DNA of 8,650 nt from Thermodesulfobacteriota bacterium (lineage in GTDB: Bacteria > Desulfobacterota > DSM-4660 > Desulfatiglandales > Desulfatiglandaceae). This document shows, in pieces, positions 5,865 through 8,650 of this stretch. The stretch lies in NCBI GenBank assembly GCA_028278625.1, contig JANQDY010000269.1, positions 1 to 8,650 of the forward strand, read 5' to 3'. The notes under the pieces are model-generated. The model did no database searches. It saw nothing but the letters and a program-made list of their open reading frames with translations, and was not told where the DNA came from. The translations under genes and the position numbers were made by a program. Every line of letters starts with the position of its first letter. The first letter of the stretch is position 1.

Positions 5865-7799
5865 CTAAGTCTTCTGGCCAAAGGCTTGCTGCAATCCTCT
5901 TCTGAGTTCCGCCAGTTGGTACGGTTTCCGGATGGCAGCCAGAAAACCATATTCTTCGAAATTGGCCATGATCGGGTCATCGGCGTAGCCGCTGGATACG
6001 ATGGCCCTGACATTTGCGTCCATCTTGATCAGTTCCTGGATGGTTTGTCTTCCTCCCATCCCTCCGTGAACGGTGAGATCGAGGATCACCGCATCAAAGG
6101 GCGTCCCTGAATTCATGCGATATTTGTAGGCTGAAACGGCCTCTAAACCGTTTTTTACCGTTTCCGCCTGATACCCCAAACGCTCCAGCATCATCTTTAG
6201 AAGGGTCCTGATCTCCTCTTCGTCGTCCATCACCAGAATGCTGCCCACGGACTCCGGGGCTTTTTCCATCTTGTGCATTTGAAACACCGGCTTCTCCACC
6301 ATCGGCAGGAAGATGGAAACCGTGGTCCCCTGGCCCTCAACGGACTGGACATGAAAGTAACCATCATGCCGTTCAATTTCGGCATAGGCCGTTGTCAAAC
6401 CCAAACCCATGCCTTTTTTGGCGCCCCGGTCCTTGGTGGAGAAATAGGGATCACATATCCTGCCAAGGTCTTCTTCTTTGATGCCCGACCCCTCATCCTG
6501 GATGACGATATGCACGTATTTGCCAATGGCCGAGGGAAACATCGAATCCCGTTGCCGGTCTCCCAGGGTGACATTCTTCGCCTCTATACGGATAACGCCG
6601 CCCCGGGGCATGGCTTCAACGGCATTGGTCACCACGTGACGGATGGCGCGATGAAGTTCAGTGGGATCGTGACTCACAGGCCATAACCCCTCCGGAACAT
6701 CCATATGGCATTCAATGCCCCGGCGGGTATCCACCTCATCATGAATTCTTCGAAGCAGGGGGTCAATGGGCCCGTGCCGCCTCAGATGCGCCTGCCCATG
6801 GGAAAGACTTGAGAGCCGATGGGTAAGGTCTCCCGTTTTCGATATCGCCTCCTCTGCGCTCTTCAAGAACCTCATTAGCACCGGGTTGGACTTTCCTTCT
6901 TCCTTTGCAAGCTCCAGATTTCCCACAATGATGGAGAGCAAATTATTAAAATCGTGGGCAATGCCCGCTGTCAACGTCCCCATCATTTCCATTTTCTGGG
7001 CCTGCCGAAGCCGGTCCTGAAGCCGTTCCCTTTCCATCTCCCTCCGCTTGCGTTCAGTGATGTCCGTGGCAATGTGAATCACTTTCTCAAGCTGGCCTTC
7101 ATCATCAAACAAGGGAGTGCAGGAAACGAGAAAGGTGCCCTTCAGCACGTCCATCTCGATTTCGGCGGTTTCAAAAACACCGGACGTGATCATCTTTTCA
7201 CAGGGACAGTTTGAGTGGGGCCGTGCGCTTTTGTGAAATACCTCATGACATTTTCTGCCGATGATCTTTTCTTCCGGCATTTCGACACGTTCCAAGGTGG
7301 CCGTGTTTGCGTGAAGAATCCGGCGATCATTGTCCAGAATGAGGGCCGGAATCCCCACGGCATGAAATATGCTCTCCCACTCTCTGCGAAGCTGATGAAG
7401 CTCCCGATTGGATGCCGCCAGTTCTTTTTCAAGACGGCTCTTATACAGGGCAATCTCCACGAAGGCTTTCACTTCGGATTCGTCAAAGGGCTTCATCACA
7501 TAACCAAAAGGTTCCACCCGTTTGGCCTCATCGATAAATTCGGGGTCCCCGTAGGCGCTGATGAAAATAACGGGGACATCCGATTTCATCCTGATTTCTC
7601 TGGCCGCCGCAATGCCGTTCATATCGCCCGGCATGACAATATCCATGAGAATCAGATCAGGGGACAGCTCTTCCGCCATTTGAACGGCCTGCCGCCCGTT
7701 TTCGGCCAATCCCGCCACGCCATATCCGGCGGCCTGCAGCATCTCGTCAAGTTCCAGCCGTGTGGTCCATTCATCATCTACAATCAGTATCTCAGTCAT
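5865..7799 (-). CDS. soluble hybrid histidine kinase, REC-PAS-HisKA-HATPase-REC
   Basis: 644 residues without membrane segments, so a cytoplasmic sensor. N-terminal receiver (about 3-118): Asp8/Asp9, phospho-acceptor Asp53 (MDIVMPGDMNG), Ser81, Lys103. A coiled stretch (about 119-140) leads to a PAS domain (about 141-250) with Cys184, Cys198 and Cys200 plus His185, His189 and His195, ending in DITERK. HisKA H-box GIAHDFNNLL has the phosphorylated His282. HATPase motifs: N-box TNAVEAM with Asn392, G1 DEGSGI 435-440, F-box PYFSTK 451-456, G2 GMGLGL 463-468. C-terminal receiver (about 519-640): Asp525/Asp526, acceptor Asp574, Ser602, Lys625. All key residues are intact, so it should autophosphorylate and pass phosphate within or between molecules. 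The first receiver may take input from another kinase. No DNA-binding or phosphotransfer partner is in the window. The ATG at 7799 has a modest AGGT 7 bases upstream and opens directly into the receiver's first strand. Confidence 0.93.
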   Translation of the reverse strand: MTEILIVDDEWTTRLELDEMLQAAGYGVAGLAENGRQAVQMAEELSPDLILMDIVMPGDMNGIAAAREIRMKSDVPVIFISAYGDPEFIDEAKRVEPFGYVMKPFDESEVKAFVEIALYKSRLEKELAASNRELHQLRREWESIFHAVGIPALILDNDRRILHANTATLERVEMPEEKIIGRKCHEVFHKSARPHSNCPCEKMITSGVFETAEIEMDVLKGTFLVSCTPLFDDEGQLEKVIHIATDITERKRREMERERLQDRLRQAQKMEMMGTLTAGIAHDFNNLLSIIVGNLELAKEEGKSNPVLMRFLKSAEEAISKTGDLTHRLSSLSHGQAHLRRHGPIDPLLRRIHDEVDTRRGIECHMDVPEGLWPVSHDPTELHRAIRHVVTNAVEAMPRGGVIRIEAKNVTLGDRQRDSMFPSAIGKYVHIVIQDEGSGIKEEDLGRICDPYFSTKDRGAKKGMGLGLTTAYAEIERHDGYFHVQSVEGQGTTVSIFLPMVEKPVFQMHKMEKAPESVGSILVMDDEEEIRTLLKMMLERLGYQAETVKNGLEAVSAYKYRMNSGTPFDAVILDLTVHGGMGGRQTIQELIKMDANVRAIVSSGYADDPIMANFEEYGFLAAIRKPYQLAELRRGLQQAFGQKT

Positions 7800-7814
7800 G
7801 ATGGTACCTGTAAA

Positions 7815-7834
7815 TCAGGGCTGATCAACCCTGA
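7815..7834. promoter_or_regulatory. near-perfect 20-bp palindrome ahead of the kinase gene
   Basis: TCAGGG-C-TGATCA-A-CCCTGA: nine of ten base pairs are symmetric, with one C/A mismatch, centred between 7824 and 7825 and ending 15 bases before the kinase ATG. It could be an operator, or an mRNA hairpin just upstream of the ribosome binding site. A terminator for Lnt is less likely, because on the minus strand it is followed by TTTACAGG, not a U tract. On the plus strand it is followed by ATAAATATTTTTT, but no plus-strand gene approaches from the left. Confidence 0.45.
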
Positions 7835-7844
7835 ATAAATATTT

Positions 7845-7880
7845 TTTAACTATTCCATTGCATAAGTATTTTACTATTCC
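7845..7880. repeat. 12-bp direct repeat between lnt and the kinase
   Basis: TTTAACTATTCC (7845-7856) and TTTTACTATTCC (7869-7880) match at 11 of 12 positions, 24 bases start to start. One copy overlaps the stop codon of lnt. The AT-rich stretch between them and the palindrome is the natural place for the kinase promoter, although I cannot assign -35 and -10 boxes with confidence. Direct repeats about two helical turns apart would suit a response-regulator dimer. Confidence 0.35.
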
Positions 7881-8650
7881 TTCCGGTTCCTTTTGTCAAT
7901 GGGGGATTTGGGTGGAATGTTATGTGCTTGCGTGGGATTCGCCCGGAACCGCCTTTGACGGAAACGGGCATAAATGCTCCATAGGAGCAAGAACATGCCC
8001 AAAATAAGCGCAAACCGCCCCAGATAGTCACCATGCCTGACAAAATAGGTCTCTCCGCCCCGGAGAAGCACCTCGCCTTTAAGGGTTGTCTTCCGCCACC
8101 AGTCGGTTCGTGAAATCACCCTGCCGCCGGCGTTGATCAGGGCGGATATACCATTATTTGCCACCCGCACCAGATCCCGGCGACATTCAATGGCCCGGAC
8201 CGGACTGAAATCGAAGTGACGGTCCCAGCCGGGGGTGTTTTTCCACCATCCATCATTGGTGAGAACGCAAATGAATCCCTTTTTCGCCGTCAGGTTTTCC
8301 GCGCAATAAGGTCCGAAAACCGATTCAAAACAGACGACGGGCAGGAGGATGGCCGAACCGTCGGGCGATTCAAACAGGGTCCTTTCCTGCCGATTGCTAT
8401 AGGTACCGTTGTAGCCTCCCAGCTCAAGGGAAAATCCTCCCAGAAAAGTCAAATACTGTACAAAGGGGACCCTTTCAAAGAGGGGAACCAGCTTCGTCTT
8501 GTGATAAAACTGCGGTTTATCGTTGGGCGGCAGGAAGAGCGCGCTGTTAAAGGCCTCGTAATGAACGCCTTCTTCCCGGTTAAAACGGCTTCCGGCAGGC
8601 ACATCACCCGCCAGCCCGCGGTAACTCTCAACCCCCACAATAACAGAGAG
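7874..8650 (-). CDS. lnt: apolipoprotein N-acyltransferase, C-terminal half (5' end outside window)
   Basis: Lnt adds the third acyl chain to the N-terminal cysteine of lipoproteins at the periplasmic face of the inner membrane. The nitrilase-like domain is plain. Numbering from the GTG at 8638: YHKTKLVPLFERVP (45-58) with the catalytic Lys47 and the equivalent of E. coli Glu343 at Glu55; VVCFESVFG (101-109) with nucleophile Cys103; LTNDGWWKNTPGWDRHFDFSPVRA (in 126-149) and RVANNGISALINAGG (158-172). The usual PFGE is PLFE here. One membrane helix follows (about 205-224), then a basic cytoplasmic tail, as in the family. The N-terminal membrane helices and the catalytic Glu that matches E. coli Glu267 are absent because they lie beyond the right edge. 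The frame stays open to 8650 (reading LSVIV before the GTG), so 8638 is not the true start. The gene is co-directional with the kinase, 74 bases upstream of it. Confidence 0.92.
   Translation of the reverse strand, partial: LSVIVGVESYRGLAGDVPAGSRFNREEGVHYEAFNSALFLPPNDKPQFYHKTKLVPLFERVPFVQYLTFLGGFSLELGGYNGTYSNRQERTLFESPDGSAILLPVVCFESVFGPYCAENLTAKKGFICVLTNDGWWKNTPGWDRHFDFSPVRAIECRRDLVRVANNGISALINAGGRVISRTDWWRKTTLKGEVLLRGGETYFVRHGDYLGRFALILGMFLLLWSIYARFRQRRFRANPTQAHNIPPKSPIDKRNRKE

Noticed and set aside
7215..7838. 207-residue open frame on the plus strand opposite the kinase
   Set aside because: The opposite strand encodes a complete receiver and PAS region with all motifs; this frame has no family resemblance.
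8636..8638. GTG as the start of the acyltransferase gene
   Set aside because: The frame continues open to the window edge, and the protein would lack the membrane helices and first catalytic residue of Lnt.

Overview
The window reads as chromosomal DNA of moderate GC content from a Gram-negative bacterium, most likely a deltaproteobacterium (Desulfobacterota). The evidence is a periplasmic-side lipoprotein acyltransferase (Lnt), a soluble hybrid histidine kinase whose PAS domain carries a Cys/His cluster common in that group, and the general flavour of the proteins. The taxonomic placement is inference; there is no rRNA or other marker gene. I see no mobile element, CRISPR array, tRNA or rRNA.

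Layout from left to right. (1) The 3' part of a plus-strand gene (2-898) for a protein ending in a DisA/DAC-like nucleotide-binding domain with an altered RHR motif. (2) A convergent minus-strand zinc alcohol dehydrogenase (945-1973) with a good sigma70-type promoter and a strong ribosome binding site. (3) A 198-base divergent intergenic region (1974-2171) holding that promoter and a weaker candidate for the rightward genes. (4) A compact rightward cluster: a DUF1848 protein with a C-terminal CX3CX2C motif (2190-3077), an exported SNase-type nuclease with a duplicated helical motif and a C-terminal OB-fold (3080-4444), a possible 11-codon leader ORF (4434-4469) and a 12-TM major facilitator transporter (4466-5833). 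The gaps are 2 bases and small overlaps, so the cluster is probably one transcript. (5) A convergent minus-strand pair: a REC-PAS-HisKA-HATPase-REC hybrid kinase (5865-7799) and, upstream of it, the C-terminal half of Lnt (7874-8650, running off the window). The 74-base gap between them holds a near-perfect 20-bp palindrome and a 12-bp direct repeat.

How the genes relate. Lnt and the kinase are co-directional but functionally unrelated as far as I can see, and the dyad and repeats suggest the kinase has its own control. The DUF1848/nuclease/transporter cluster looks like a transcriptional unit, but no shared pathway is evident. The kinase has no DNA-binding output partner in the window. No stretch longer than 300 bases lacks a gene. 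I do not see a clear-cut new multi-gene system. The observations most worth following are the leader-ORF arrangement ahead of the transporter, the repeat-bearing nuclease/OB architecture, the non-canonical DAC domain and the operator-like elements ahead of the kinase.
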